From Isochrysis galbana (taxonomy: Eukaryota; Haptophyta; Isochrysidales; Isochrysidaceae): a DNA stretch of 64,000 nucleotides. The stretch's first letter is position 1; each line of letters starts with the position of its first letter. The stretch spans positions 1,945,171 to 2,009,170 of the forward strand of contig CM030942.1 of NCBI GenBank assembly GCA_018136815.1, given 5' to 3'. This document shows, piece after piece, positions 1 through 10,966 of this stretch. Position numbers and translations under genes: made by a program. The notes under the pieces were generated by a model. It did no database searches and was not told where the DNA came from. It saw only the letters and a program-made list of their open reading frames with translations.

Positions 1-1213
1 GCAGCAAGGGCAACCCTGGGCGTCTGCTTAATGGCTCATGCAACGACGGAGGAGCCGCTGGACGTGGAGGTCGAGATGTCCCCAGCAGGCACGCGCCGCG
101 AGCGGCAAGATGAGGCCTATCACCTCGCCAGCAACGCAGCGTGCCCCGCGCAGCGTGCCCCGCAAAGCCCTCACCTTGCTCTTGCGCGCCGATGATATCC
201 ACAGGAGCATCCTGGGGCACTCTCCGGCGGCCCGACGCGCTGCTTCGCGCGGCCCGACGGCTACAAGCGGCGGGGTGCACAGCAATCGCAGTGGTCGCGC
301 GGTTTCCAGATGAGGACGTCGACATGTTGGCTGCATATCGAGCAGGCGAGGGTGTCGATTCCATTGGAGGGGCGGAGGCGATCATTTCTCACCTGATCAC
401 CAAAGAGCTGGGCATTCCGTGCGCACACGCGCCCGCGATGCCCGTGTTCGAACTGGAGCCACACGTGGTGAGTGACCTAGAGCGGCACATCTTGATCCAT
501 GTTGCATGCCTGCGAGAAACCGATGACGAGATCTTCTGCGTCTGAGCGGCGATGTTGGGCGCTTCGGATCAGCATCGAGCCTGGCGTTAGGGGACAAGGA
601 ACAGGCGGGGGCTGCGGGGAGGAGGTGGGACGGCGGGAAGCTGTTGAATTCAGGAGGAGTGTCCGATCCATGACTCGTCCCATCACGCAGGCACCGCGTG
701 CATGTGCGGAAGAACTCGGCTTTACTTTCCTTCCGTGCATCTTGGTCAACTTGTCTAGAGCTCCACGTCTGCTTGGTGCGTGCACGTGGGGCTAGCTTGC
801 ATGTTGAGTAATGCGTACTGTCATCGGAAAGCCTTGCCGGCAGTGCTCACCGCATGTGTTTGACAAAGGCTGTGCCATGCTCGCTCTCAGATGGGTCGGA
901 GAGGCCGCAGGCGGATGATATATGGCGGGAGGATTTAGATGCCCTGATCGTGCCTGCTAATGCCTGTGGAGGAGCTGCCGTCCTCGCACTCCTCGAGTCC
1001 CGAACGCTCATTGTGGCCGTAGAGGAGAATACGTGCGAGATGGACGTGCCTCCAGAGGCGGTGGGGGCCCCAGGCCGCATTGTGCGTGTACGATCATACA
1101 TGGAGGCCATCGGCTTGCTTGCGGCCCACCGTGCCGGCGTCAATCCAGCCTGCCTGACGTCAAAGGTCGCACCCATGAGCGACCTCGAGGCTCCGGCAGA
1201 AGAGGCGGCATGA
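1..1213 (+). CDS. DUF3326 family protein, 3' part (4 exons: 1-88, 205-467, 691-775, 891-1213)
   Basis: The gene is cut by the window start, which lies in frame 1 of an exon reading AARATLGV. Recognised blocks are GASWGTLRRPDALL, AVVARFPDEDVD, GAEAVISHL-like and PCAHAPA, then EELGFTFLPC and DALIVPANACGG, in the order I know for DUF3326. Function is unknown in the family; it is found mainly in cyanobacteria and algae, so a plastid role is possible but inferred. The introns at 468-690 (GTGAGT...CAG) and 776-890 (GTGCGT...CAG) are phase-consistent. The first intron, 89-204, needs a GC donor (AG|GCACGC...ACAG) to join EMSPAG to ASWGTL. The joined 759 nt read open for 252 residues to a TGA. No plausible alternative family came to mind. 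Confidence 0.75.
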
Positions 1214-2284
1214 GATTTCAATGTCGGCAGCCCAACCCCCAACGCCCATCCGTCCTCAATACAGTCATCTCTCTTAGAGATGTGTGGATGATTGATGCGG
1301 AGGGGAGTCGCTCAATAGAGCCAATTATTCTACTGGCATCCTCGTCCGATACATACAGCACGTCATTCACCTCCGGCTCACGTTGCATGGATTTGCTGAA
1401 TAAGAGAGAATAAAATTAAACAAAACATTCTTGAAGGTGTGAATAAGAGAGAATAAGTGCAAGGAGAGTGATGTGTTGTGTACGGTGTTGCTACTGTGGA
1501 CAGCTTGCATTGTGCAGTCTCGGCATTTGATACAAGCCCTGCGAGCGTGTTGCACATTCTATGCAAACGTAGAAATCTCTCACGCCCCTCCCGCCTTCCC
1601 CCACCACCCCAAGCGGTGGCGCGGGTGCTGCGCGAGAGTTGGCGCGAAGAGACAGAGCGCGAGCGCAGAGCTTGCCTGCCATTCGCGGTCCGCGGTTCGC
1701 CGATATGCGCAAACCCTAAGCTTCAGTGTTGAGTGAGATCCCGACGACTACCGACGTGGTTTTAACATTAGCAGCGAATGCATTGTACTACGTACTACCC
1801 TACTAACCTACTAACTACTAAATCTCAACCTACTTTTATAAGTGGGGGACAATGGGGGCCTCGCGCCCCCCTCTCTCCATCGCGGACACCTCCCGGGGTG
1901 GGCCCGTACATTCAACCCCAGCCCCTGTCCTCTGGCAGGGGCAGGGCACTTAGGCACTCATCAATTCAGCCCAGACCCTTCGTGGGCGCGGGCGCCGCGA
2001 GCTGCACTCCGACGCCCGCGCTGGGCCTGCCCTCGAGCTGACTCCCCCCCTGTCCTTGGAAGGTCCTTGGTCGCCAGCCATATACAGGGGACTTCGGGCG
2101 GCTCCCATGACCAGCGAGACGAGCGTGGGAGATGCAGGGGGCAGGGGGGACCAGGGACCAGGGGCTGAGCCCCAGCCTCCAGCCTCCACTGCCTGCCCCC
2201 TGAGCTGCCCTTGCTGGCCCTCTGGGAAAGTCGCGTTCCGTCAAAAGAGGGCCAGGTGATAGTTTTGTTTTCACTCAGAATGTT
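1214..2284. other. Intergenic, no gene seen; possible diverged SINE-like stretch
   Basis: No convincing coding sequence. Around 1826-2260 the text resembles, loosely, the GC-rich SINE-like family seen elsewhere in this window: a CAACCTACTTTTATAAGTGG start followed by a C-tract, TCTCTCCATCGCGG and CCAGGGG blocks. It may be an old copy, but similarity by eye is weak. Confidence 0.3.
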
Positions 2285-2428
2285 ATGTTAAAACTCGTCA
2301 CGAAACACCTAGGCATTCCACAACTAGGTTTCAGTCGCTATGGGGGTTGTACTTCCCGCTCAAGAGCGGTCCCCCCCGTTATTTCACTCACTAGTACAAT
2401 CCGCGTCTTCTATGGCAATATCCAATCA

Positions 2429-3040
2429 CTAAGTTTTCATCTTCTTCGTCTTTTTCTCACACCCCTCGTCCTCGATCCTGTTGTCAATGTCGTTCTCAAT
2501 GTCGCTTGGCTGATCCTGGGTGGCGAGGTCCGTGATGCGTGCGAGGACGGCCTTCTGGTCCTCCATCCAGAGTTTGCCAGCTACTCGGCGCACTTGCACC
2601 ATGGGACTCGTTTCACCGTACGCGACCGCCGTGATGTATTCCATGCAGAGGTACGCGACGGCGGCCTCGCCTCCAATGTAGTTAGTCTTTGGGATCTTGT
2701 CGTACTCGTCGGAGTAGTCGCCGACGAGCATGAGTTTTGCCTTGCACCAACGGCCCATGTATGGCTCGATGAGTGCCCACATCGACGGGTAGCGTTCCTT
2801 GGCCAAATCCACAAATCCACGCGGAAGTCTCCACATCCACGGCCCATGCCGGAGGCGGTGACAAGCAGCATCGCCAGGATGGCACCGCTCATGCCCTCCT
2901 CCACTCCTCCATGTGTTCGCAGAACTTGAGGGCTGGGCTCCGGATCTCCTAGTAGGTGCGCGTGATGTTCTCGCGTCTTGCCGCTGTTTACTTTCTAAAA
3001 TCCAAATCCGCGCCGGATGTTCTGCTTGCGGCACAGACAT
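2429..3040 (-). CDS. Unknown ORF, possibly a gene or retroelement fragment
   Basis: A 203-codon open frame on the minus strand. The stretch from about residue 70 on (FVDLAKERYPSMWALIEPYM, YDKIPKTNYIGGEAAVAYLC, EYITAVAYGETSPMV) has the composition of a real protein, and it ends in a Lys-rich tail (EDEGCEKKTKKMKT). I do not recognise the family. It lies directly 5' to and antisense to the Copia integrase relic, so it may be cargo, a gag remnant or a truncated host exon. The N-terminal third overlaps the integrase on the other strand and is probably not coding. Confidence 0.25.
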   Translation of the reverse strand: MSVPQAEHPARIWILESKQRQDARTSRAPTRRSGAQPSSSANTWRSGGGHERCHPGDAACHRLRHGPWMWRLPRGFVDLAKERYPSMWALIEPYMGRWCKAKLMLVGDYSDEYDKIPKTNYIGGEAAVAYLCMEYITAVAYGETSPMVQVRRVAGKLWMEDQKAVLARITDLATQDQPSDIENDIDNRIEDEGCEKKTKKMKT

Positions 3041-5357
3041 ATGTGGGAGATCACAAGTATCTCCTCACGAAAATCTCCGTCCCGGGAGTTGTCGAACAAT
3101 GGCACACTGATAATGGTTCCGAATTTACAGCCTCTACCCTGGATGCCTTCTGTTCTGAACTAGGTATCCGCCGCTCCTTCTCCATAGCCGAGACCCCCCA
3201 GACAAATGGTGTTGCAGAGCGCGCATGGGGCATTCTCCTCCGCTGCATGCGAGTCATGCTTGCTCACGCTGGGAACGATGTCTTCTTCACCACATTATGG
3301 CCTTTTCTAATGTCACAAGCCGTCGCGATTTCCAACTCCCTCCCATCGTTCGCCTTCTCGCCGCCGCAAGTTCCGTGGGAGAGAGCTGATCCGAGCCGTC
3401 CACCCACCCCGCTTTCCCGCTTCCGTGTTATGTTATGTGATTGCTTGGTTCACGTTGACAGCCCTACACCGAAACTCGCCCCCCGCCGCTTCCCTGCTGT
3501 CCACCTCGGATGGGACTCTCGCCGGCGAGGCTTCTTCGTCTACATACCCGCTCTGCGCTTTGCGCCGCATCACCACCTCCGTTGATGTTTGTTTCGAGGA
3601 GCAGTCTTTCACGTCTTTCGGTGGTGTCGCCCGTCGCTCGGCACTGCTAACAGATCCCCCCCTTGTCCGACGTGCTTCCGATGCCGCGGCCCTCCCCGTC
3701 CCCGTTCGCCGCCTCTCGCTGCATGAGCGTGCCCCACCGCCGATCCAGCCGCCAAATCCCGTTGCCCCGCCGCCTCCTCCGAGTGTCTCGCTGAATGCGA
3801 CCGCTCCGGTCGTGGGGGAGTCGGCCACCACATCCATGCCCATGCATGTGCATCCTCACATTGTTCAAGCCCTCATGGCAGCCACCCCAACCGGGCCTAT
3901 CCCCGAGCCGCGAACATACCAAGAGGCTGTGGACGACCCAATCTACGGGGAGAAGTGGCGTGAAGCCAGCCATGCGGGAAGACGTGCGTGGCAAGTATGA
4001 AACAAACAAGGCATGGAAGCTGGTCAAACAACATGAGATACCAAAAGGGAGAAAACCCATGAAGGGAAAATGGGTCTATAAGGTGAAATACAACGCGGAT
4101 GGCTCCGTGGAAAGATTCAAGGCGAGATGGGTGGCATGCGGCTACAGCCAAGTCCCTGGAGTTGATTTCACTGAAACGTTTTGTGGCACACTCAGGCATG
4201 AAAGCTCCAGAATATTCCTTGCGTTAACCAATGAAGCTGATGATGACCTATTCGAGATTGACACAGTTAAAGCTTTCTCCTCGGCCGACATGGACGGAAA
4301 CCCCCTATATATTGTGCAACCCACCGGCTTTGAAGACCCAGCTTACGCAGCATGCCTTCTCCTTGCACCACTTGAAGGCACAAAGCAAGCGGGATATCAA
4401 TATATGCTCACCAACACCACTACTCTGACCAAGATAGGTTTTGAACAATCTACAGTCGAACCTAACTTCTTCAAGAAAGTACACACAGATGGTGCAATAC
4501 TGTTCCTGGCTCTTTATGTTGACAACATGCTGGTCAGATTCCCGAAAGGCCGGCGAAATTTAGTTAACAAATTCATCGATCAGTACTCGAAACGATTCAA
4601 TGTTAGCATCATTGGAGAGCCCTCTCGATTCTTGGGTTTCGAAATCACACGTGACCGATCGAATCGCATTATGTCCCTTCGACAAACAAAATACATTGAA
4701 GAGATCGCCAATACATTCCTTAGTGAACGTACAAGCAAATGTTTCTCGGTCCCCATTTGCTCTTCGAAGATTGATGAATTTCTCAAAATGACTGGTGCCA
4801 CTTCAGACATTGATAGATCGCGCATGCGATCCAAATCGTACCTCCAACTGGTGGGATCGCTGTTATGGGTAACAATCACCCGTCCAGACGTCTCATTCTA
4901 TGTCTCCTTCCTATGCCAATTTATGCAGGACCCATCACCGCAAAACTATGATGCCGCGCTGGGCATAGTTAGCTATCTTCAACAAACCAAGAATCTTGGG
5001 CTAACGTATGTTGGGACTAAGGCCATGATCGAAGTCTACGCTGACTCATCATGGGGTTCCCTGCCAAAGCCATTTGCCGGATACGTTATTAAGTATGGGG
5101 GAGCCTCGATTTCATACCAGTCTAAGAAACTCAAGCTTGTCGCCCAGTCTTCTGCTGAAGCCGAAACCGCGGTATATGCACTAAGTGCGAAAAATCTTCA
5201 GTTCGTTCTGCATCTGTTTGAATTTCTCGATAATCGACAGCAGCTCCCTATCCACATATTCACAGATAACGCAGCAACTCGCGACTCAATCAAAAATCCC
5301 GGTGTCACGGCTAGAACTCGTCATTATGCTCGCTGGTTGCTGTATGCTAGGTGCTAG
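2956..5357 (+). pseudogene. Copia pol remnant (integrase-RT-RNase H), frameshifted
   Basis: Integrase core at 2956-3585 shows WHTDNGSEF and ETPQTNGVAERAWG. The reading then moves one frame near 3560-3575 (HLGWDSRRRGFFVYIPAL continues as RITTSVDVCFEE) and again near 3965, where YGEKWREA passes into the RT frame at KAWKLVKQHEIPKGRKPM. The RT catalytic motif, normally YVDD in Copia, reads YVDN (LALYVDNMLV, near 4515), which should abolish polymerase activity. RNase H follows with EVYADSSWGS, SSAEAETAVYAL and FTDNAATRDS. Two frameshifts plus the altered active site make this a dead copy. Confidence 0.85.
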
Positions 5358-5520
5358 GGAACAATTTCTCCATCGGATCTCAGCGCCACACTAGATCTCT
5401 ACATCAATGATGACCGCTGACATATTCACGAAGTGCTTGGACAAAATCACATTCCTGCGCCATCGTTCAAGCCTGCTCAATGACATATCTTGACTTGTGT
5501 ATCCATCGATGTGGCATCGC

Positions 5521-5540
5521 TGTGGGGGAGTGTTTAATCT
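5521..5540 (+). repeat. Polypurine tract and 3' LTR start of the Copia element
   Basis: TGTGGGGGAG is followed directly by TGTTTAATC. A purine tract abutting a TG dinucleotide is the usual plus-strand primer site and LTR start. Confidence 0.55.
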
Positions 5541-5757
5541 TAAGTGAGATTTGTTGTAACTGAGTCAGTTCTATTCCCAAGTGTGGGAACGTTCCTCCCT
5601 TTGGTCTCGTCGCACTGTCGCGCAATTGCGCTAACGCTTGTCCATGTCACTGATCTATACCCTACTACTGGGCATTCACGGTCCCACTTATGTGGGAGCG
5701 AAACACCCTCTTTCTCTCTCCCTCCATTTTTGCGCCGACGCTGTCCGTCACCGCGCT

Positions 5758-5850
5758 CCGCTTCTCTCCCTCCCTCCCTCCCTCCCTTCCTCCGTGCCTG
5801 CCTGCCTCCCTCCCTCCCTCCCTCCCTCCCTCCCTCCCTCCCTCTCTCTG
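5758..5850 (+). repeat. (CCCT)n pyrimidine microsatellite
   Basis: Nearly perfect CCCT repeats with a CCTGCCTG interruption, within a wider C/T-rich stretch to about 6120 upstream of the acyltransferase gene. Open frames on both strands here are low-complexity artefacts. Confidence 0.85.
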
Positions 5851-6156
5851 TCCACCTCCCTCCACACCCTCTCCGCCCCACCCCCTCCCTCCCTCTCTTC
5901 CTCCCTCGCTCTCTGGTTGCGCTCACTCAGACTCTCTCGCTCTTGCTCTTTCCAACCCTCTCCCGCCCTCCCTCTCTCCATCACGCTCTCTCCATCACGC
6001 TTGTTGTCTGGCTCGGCGCACTCTTTGTTGCTGTCTCCTCCCTCAAGTCGCCAATTCTCCCACTCTCTTGCCTAGCTGACGGCTTCCTCAGTCTTGCCCT
6101 TCCCATCCTCTCTCTCTCCCCGCCGCAGCTGTGGGCGGTGAGGGCAGGGCGAGAGG

Positions 6157-7638
6157 ATGCGGAGCACCGCCCCCGCGCTCTGTATAGGCCTCATCTTGCA
6201 ATTGTGTCGGCCCTCGCTCTCAGCATCTCCACACAGCGCGTGCGACAAGTCACCCGATGCCTGCGGTCCTGTCATCCTCGTACCAGGCGTGATGGGCTCG
6301 CGCTTGCGGCAGCACTCGCGTGTGCCGGGCGCTTTGCAGACCACCTCTACGCACCTCTGGCTTCCCGAGTCACATCGGCTCCTCGCTCGCTCCGCAGTGA
6401 CCTCAGGAGTGCTCGGCGGATACTACCGTGCGTGGGTCCGCTCGCTCAACCCACGCGGGGGTGATCGGTGGGCAATCATTGAGCCTGACCGTGCAAACTG
6501 GGGAGTTAAAGGAGTCGCGTGCATTCTCAAGGCAGGCCGCGAGTGCGTCGCGGCGGCCAAGGTCTTCTGGGACATGGTGGTGCAGCTAGAGAAGGCTGGC
6601 TATCGAGCGGGCAATAACCTATTTGGAGTCCCGTACGACTGGCGCCTGCCACCCACCGAGAACAAGCTTTGCGCTGACCTCGCCACCGTGTTGCATCACA
6701 TCACCAACGCGACTGGGCACCGCAAGGCCCTCCTTGTCGGCCACTCTCTTGGCAACCTGCAGCTCCTACATTGCCTAAACAACGTGTTTGGCCACGAGAC
6801 TCTCTCAAAAATTAAGTCGCTCGTCGCCATCGCTGCGCCGCTGGCTGGGGCGCCTCAGGTGGTCCGTGTGCTCTTCTCTGGGGCCGAGATGGTCTCGCGC
6901 CTCATCATCTCAGACACTGAGACGCGAGACTTCGCACGCCAGATGCCCGCGGCCTACATGCTGCTACCTCACGAGCGCGTCTTTGGGAATGATACAGTGC
7001 TGTCGCTCGGTACGGGAGATACCAAGTCTCGCGAAGACTATCGCGGATCTGCCGCCGAGATTGCAGCTCTGATGCGCAAGATTGAGGCGCACACGGGCAT
7101 CGAGACCTCGGGAATGACGCGCACGTATGCCGAGTCGCTCCGATGGGTGGACTCCTGGGTCGCGCCGCCGGTCCCTGTGGTATGCGTGATTGGGCAGGGT
7201 AAGCCGACGCACGTCTCCTTCGGCTACTGTGAGGGTTGGCCGCGATCGATGCGCGAGGAGCCTTGTGTCCTCAGATTCGAGGATGGGGACACAACAGTGC
7301 CTCTTCGCTCTGCTGAATCCGTTTGCACGGAGTGGCAGCGGCAGAATCGCTGCCTCTCACCTCTTTCTACGGTGGACACCCATCGCTATCGCCTCGAGCG
7401 TTACCGCTCCGAATGTGTCGACATCCAGTACATGCACTGCAAAAGCCACACTATGGAGTCGGAGGGCGAGCCCCGCGGTGGGGATCACTGCACAGAATTC
7501 CACCAACGCATACTCCTGAAGAAACCTATGATCGACATGATCCAGGTCTGCGCTCCCCGCCACGGCTCTAGACTGATGGACCCGCACGATTGCCACTCGC
7601 TGCGACGCACCGGCCTGCTTGAGCAATTCGCCGCCTAG
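6157..7638 (+). CDS. LCAT/PDAT-like acyltransferase, secretory
   Basis: Single open frame of 493 residues in the lecithin:cholesterol / phospholipid:diacylglycerol acyltransferase superfamily (alpha/beta hydrolase). Residues 1-22 form a hydrophobic signal peptide ending in SLSAS. PVILVPGVMGSRL (about 41-53) is the typical lid/oxyanion region, FGVPYDWRLPP follows, and the nucleophile elbow GHSLG places Ser197 as catalytic. FEDGDTTVP (about 374-382) carries the acid. The histidine is probably in the C-terminal third (HCKSHTME is one candidate). Family members move acyl groups between phospholipids and sterols or diacylglycerol, in the ER lumen or outside the cell; the substrate cannot be read from the sequence. 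Many cysteines in the last 150 residues suit a lumenal protein. No intron seen. Confidence 0.85.
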   Translation: MRSTAPALCIGLILQLCRPSLSASPHSACDKSPDACGPVILVPGVMGSRLRQHSRVPGALQTTSTHLWLPESHRLLARSAVTSGVLGGYYRAWVRSLNPRGGDRWAIIEPDRANWGVKGVACILKAGRECVAAAKVFWDMVVQLEKAGYRAGNNLFGVPYDWRLPPTENKLCADLATVLHHITNATGHRKALLVGHSLGNLQLLHCLNNVFGHETLSKIKSLVAIAAPLAGAPQVVRVLFSGAEMVSRLIISDTETRDFARQMPAAYMLLPHERVFGNDTVLSLGTGDTKSREDYRGSAAEIAALMRKIEAHTGIETSGMTRTYAESLRWVDSWVAPPVPVVCVIGQGKPTHVSFGYCEGWPRSMREEPCVLRFEDGDTTVPLRSAESVCTEWQRQNRCLSPLSTVDTHRYRLERYRSECVDIQYMHCKSHTMESEGEPRGGDHCTEFHQRILLKKPMIDMIQVCAPRHGSRLMDPHDCHSLRRTGLLEQFAA

Positions 7639-7883
7639 TGTTGTGCGCAATGACAACCCTCTTTGCTACCTGTCAATACTCCTCGGTAGTCGCTCTCAAC
7701 CAACCTTGATGCGCTTGAGTTGAGGTTTTCAGCAAGGGCACAACAAGTAGGCACTCGCCAGCTCGTGCTGTCTCGCGCTTGTCGGGGAACGGAAGCTGGC
7801 TCGCTGAAAAAACCTGGCGCTGAGCTCATAGCCCCCTCAACCCACTGTCACAGGCACATGAGCTCTCTGATGTTATCGCATGG

Positions 7884-8819
7884 ATGTACAACTCAGCGGC
7901 TCGCTCCCTGCCCCCCGTTTCGGCAGTGCAGAGCGCACACGCGGAGTGGGAGCGATCGCCGTTGGCCTCGCTCCCTGTGAACCCGAGCGCCAAGGATGCC
8001 CCCGCAGCATTGCTCGCCTCGTGGAAGACGCTCAAGAAACGTGGGTTGTATGAGCAGGCGCTTCGCGGAGCCGACACCATCAAGTCGCACGCTGCAATCG
8101 CCACTGGTGACGTCAAGGCAGATATTCAAGCCACTGTCGAGCAAACGGGGCTGCCGGCGGAGCGAGTGCAGGCTGCGGTTGCGTCAGCACGCGCTACATC
8201 GCAGTCGGCTGTGAGTATCGCCTTACGCACCCTCCGAGATGGGTTGGCGCCGCTGCTCGCCGCAGCCACCGATGCTCGAGGAGCTCTGGATTCCCTAGTG
8301 TCCGCCTGCAACGGCGGTGCTCATGCCACATCCATTGGACAAAACCGGACACCTCACAAGGGTGCACGGAGGGGCAGCGTCGAGATCGAGGGTGGCCCGC
8401 TCGGCGACGATGGTTCCTATGCGGTATCCGAGACACAAGACCACGTCCGCCACCCTCTGTGCCGTTGGGGGGACAGCACTGGGCTTGGCCTACCTGATGG
8501 GTGCTCTGCGTGGGAGGATATTGAGATTTGGAACCTCCAGTATGCGCAGCGCGACAGCTCTGGGAGGGAGGAGCGTCAACGTCAGCGAGAATGGGCATGC
8601 GGACTACACGAGGCACTCAAAGAGTTTCGGGCTCCTCTTGAGCACTTGATCAAGCACCTCGATTGGTGTGAGCTCCATTGGAAGTGGCTTCAAGAGAGGC
8701 TCTCTCGGCTCGAGCCACTGCCCATCAAGGAGCACGTGGGACCTGAGGCCTCAGGGAAGTTCGAGAGCGTGCTCTATTCGGGGCGTGACTTCATCGACAC
8801 CAACACGGGTTGGAGGTAA
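7884..8819 (+). CDS. Unknown soluble protein, helical
   Basis: 311 codons from an ATG at 7884. The frame is open upstream to a possible splice acceptor (CAG at 7851-7853, then AHELSDVIAW), so this may be the last exon of a longer gene. Residues 30-135 are Ala-rich and helical (PAALLASWKTLKKRGLYEQAL, then KADIQATVEQTGL), the middle is Gly/polar and probably disordered, and residues 230-290 are again helical with many Trp (HLDWCELHWKWLQERL). No domain recognised. It starts about 245 nt after the acyltransferase stop, on the same strand. Confidence 0.5.
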   Translation: MYNSAARSLPPVSAVQSAHAEWERSPLASLPVNPSAKDAPAALLASWKTLKKRGLYEQALRGADTIKSHAAIATGDVKADIQATVEQTGLPAERVQAAVASARATSQSAVSIALRTLRDGLAPLLAAATDARGALDSLVSACNGGAHATSIGQNRTPHKGARRGSVEIEGGPLGDDGSYAVSETQDHVRHPLCRWGDSTGLGLPDGCSAWEDIEIWNLQYAQRDSSGREERQRQREWACGLHEALKEFRAPLEHLIKHLDWCELHWKWLQERLSRLEPLPIKEHVGPEASGKFESVLYSGRDFIDTNTGWR

Positions 8820-10130
8820 GATGTATTGTCATGCCATTGTGCGTGTGCATGCCTGCCCTCACCACACACGCGTTCACATACCACCCTCTCGGCATGTCCC
8901 ATTGCTCCATGTGATCCATTTGTCATATGTTCCCGCCTACGATCTATCTGAAACAAGCTTAACAAAGTTTATACTTGGTTGCGATGGAGCGCGCCGACGC
9001 GGCTCTCCTCTCCTTTGCCCCCCTCCTCTGAGGGAGCCCCGCTCCAGTCCCCATGCGAGCAGTCGCTGATGAAGCGACCGCGTCCGCCCGGCAAAGGCCG
9101 AGCAGGTGAGCGCGACCTCGGTCGCGCCGCACGGCCCGTGGCTCCGGCCGCACCTGACACAGCAGCCATGCTGGCCCCCACCCATGGGCCATGGGGGACA
9201 GCAACCTGCAGGCCACAGAGCCTGCGCCTGCATGGCCACACGCCACACATCCACAAGCCACAACCACAAAGCATGCCTGATGGCGTAGAGGCCTCTGCGC
9301 CACCCTGGCGACGGCCGCGCTGCCCCGGGAGGCAGCGCGGTCCGAGACTGGGTGGCCCTTATGGGCACATATTGCATATTGCACACACTCATCATTACGC
9401 TCAGCTACACAAGACAGCCACACCACCTATACATCGAGCAAGCAGCATAGCATAGCATATAGGGCTCGGGCTCCCTTTGAAAGGGAGAAGATGGGCATTC
9501 CACACATACGCACTAGCCGAATCGGAATAGGCTTTCCCGTGGCGCCCGTAGTGGCCTAGCCACTGCTCGAGAATGTCCGGCTCGTCAGACAGGGCAGGGT
9601 CCACGGGAGGAGCAGCGTGCAGCGTGCAGCGTGGCGCTTAGCGTGACGTCGGCTCTCCCGGTTACTATGATCTATGATGGCCCAACTTAGAGGCATGTGG
9701 ACGGAAAGATCGGCGAGAGTTAGAATGTAAACCTTCGAGGGCCATCATAGACGGCCGTCCCTCCCGAGTATTATAGATTATAGCCTTTGCCTCTAAGCAC
9801 AACTCAGCAGGCGCCAACCACTCAGCACTCAGCCACTGAATGTTTTCTTAAACCAGTCAATTACATTGATAATTGTAGTGGCGTTTACCTGTGCTACGAC
9901 ATGTGAGCGGCGACTGGCGACTAAGGATCCGGCATACATCCTCACACAACCCACACGTGCAATATAACACCCGGGGCCACCCGTGCCAACATCCACAAAT
10001 ATGCTATGGGCCAACAAAGCGACGGGCGCGCACACACCGACACGCAAATCCAAACGCCGTCCGTCGGTCACAATCTGCCATGCCAAGCACGGGAAAGACC
10101 AGTCCCCTTGCCGCGATGCGGTCCACAAAC
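8820..10130. other. Intergenic between unknown gene and RPL17
   Basis: No coding sequence supported. The region holds a SINE-like copy starting at 8960 and a short inverted repeat: CTATGATGGCCC near 9669 pairs with GGGCCATCATAG near 9739. RPL17 3' UTR signals should lie near 9830-10130. Confidence 0.5.
8960..9250 (-). mobile_element. SINE-like element, 5'-truncated copy
   Basis: Begins AACAAAGTTTATACTTGGTT, matching the conserved terminus shared by the family, then ATGGAGCGCGCCG as in the copy at 37327. The shared text includes GCAGTCGCTG, AAGCGACCGCGTCCGCCC and CCGAGCAG. The far end is not defined by eye. Confidence 0.55.
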
Positions 10131-10966
10131 TTACGCAGCAACCAGAGCACGGCGCTGGGCAAGGCGCTTCTTGCTAAGCTTCTTCGCCTTCTTCTCCTCA
10201 CCCTCCTCAGCACCCTTGGCAACAGTGCGATCCTTCTCAGTCAGGATGAGCTCGATGTGGCACGGAGACGACATGTACGGATTGGTGCGACCGTGCGCAC
10301 GGTATGTGCGCCTCCGCTGTTTTTGCGCGCGGTTAACCTGGATGTGGAAAATCTCGAGAGCATCAGTGTCAAGACCCTTCACCTGCATCAAACACCGAGG
10401 GAATGGCTGCATCAGTCCACAACTCCCGACCTCTCCAACGTTGTGGGCATCATGCGCGTCTTGGTCGGGCGTCGTCGTTTGGCGTTCGAATGTTGCCAAT
10501 GTCCAACATCCACCTCGCGCATGCTATGCCCACCAATGGCCTTTCAGTGTGCACCCTTTTTCCCAACGCCTCGGCCAGCCTTTCCGTCTTGAAAGGAAAA
10601 CTGATGCAGGCTGACGGCCGCGTGCGCCGCCACTAAACAAAGAGCTGAATTATTTACCTCCGCGTTGCTCTCAGCATTCTTGAGCAGATGCAGGAGGAAC
10701 TGGCACGACTTCTTCGGCCAGCGGCACTGCGTCGCGCCAGTCATTTTTGCCTGCGCATGGCGGCCAACGCAGCCATTGAAGTAGCGGAAGGGGACGGCCT
10801 GCTTGTGCTCGAGCACATCCTCGAGGTACTTCTTGGCCTTCTTGAGCGGCATGTGACGGATCGCGTCGGCAGTCACGCAGGTGTTCTTGAAGTGGACTCG
10901 CAAGTCAGAGCCCGACGCCTTGCACGACTTGGTGCTGTTTTCCGCATCACGCGAGTACTTGACCAT
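10131..10966 (-). CDS. RPL17: 60S ribosomal protein L17 (uL22), 2 exons: 10966-10658, 10382-10131
   Basis: Exon 1 starts [20 protein letters not shown] and runs to NAESNAE; exon 2 resumes [17 protein letters not shown] and includes [23 protein letters not shown] sequence and a Lys-rich tail. This is eukaryotic uL22, a large-subunit protein lining the peptide exit tunnel. The intron, 10657-10383, has donor GTAAAT and acceptor GATGCAG and is phase 0. The joined product is 186 residues, against about 184 in animals. The stop is followed on the minus strand by intergenic sequence. The gene is divergent from the glycosyltransferase at 11505, so the 540-nt gap probably holds promoters for both. Confidence 0.95.

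Larger units (their letters stand above)
2956..5640 (+). mobile_element. Copia (Ty1) LTR retrotransposon, degenerate and 5'-truncated
   Basis: Integrase, reverse transcriptase and RNase H occur in the Copia order on the plus strand. A purine tract, TGTGGGGGAG (5521-5530), is followed by TGTTTAATC, the expected start of the 3' LTR. I find no matching LTR upstream and no gag or protease, so the 5' part is lost. The LTR end is not defined; 5640 is nominal. Confidence 0.8.

Noticed and set aside
5540-6464. Ser/Leu/Pro-rich and Arg/Glu/Gly-rich open frames on both strands
   Set aside because: Products of the CCCT tract; both strands are open because of composition.
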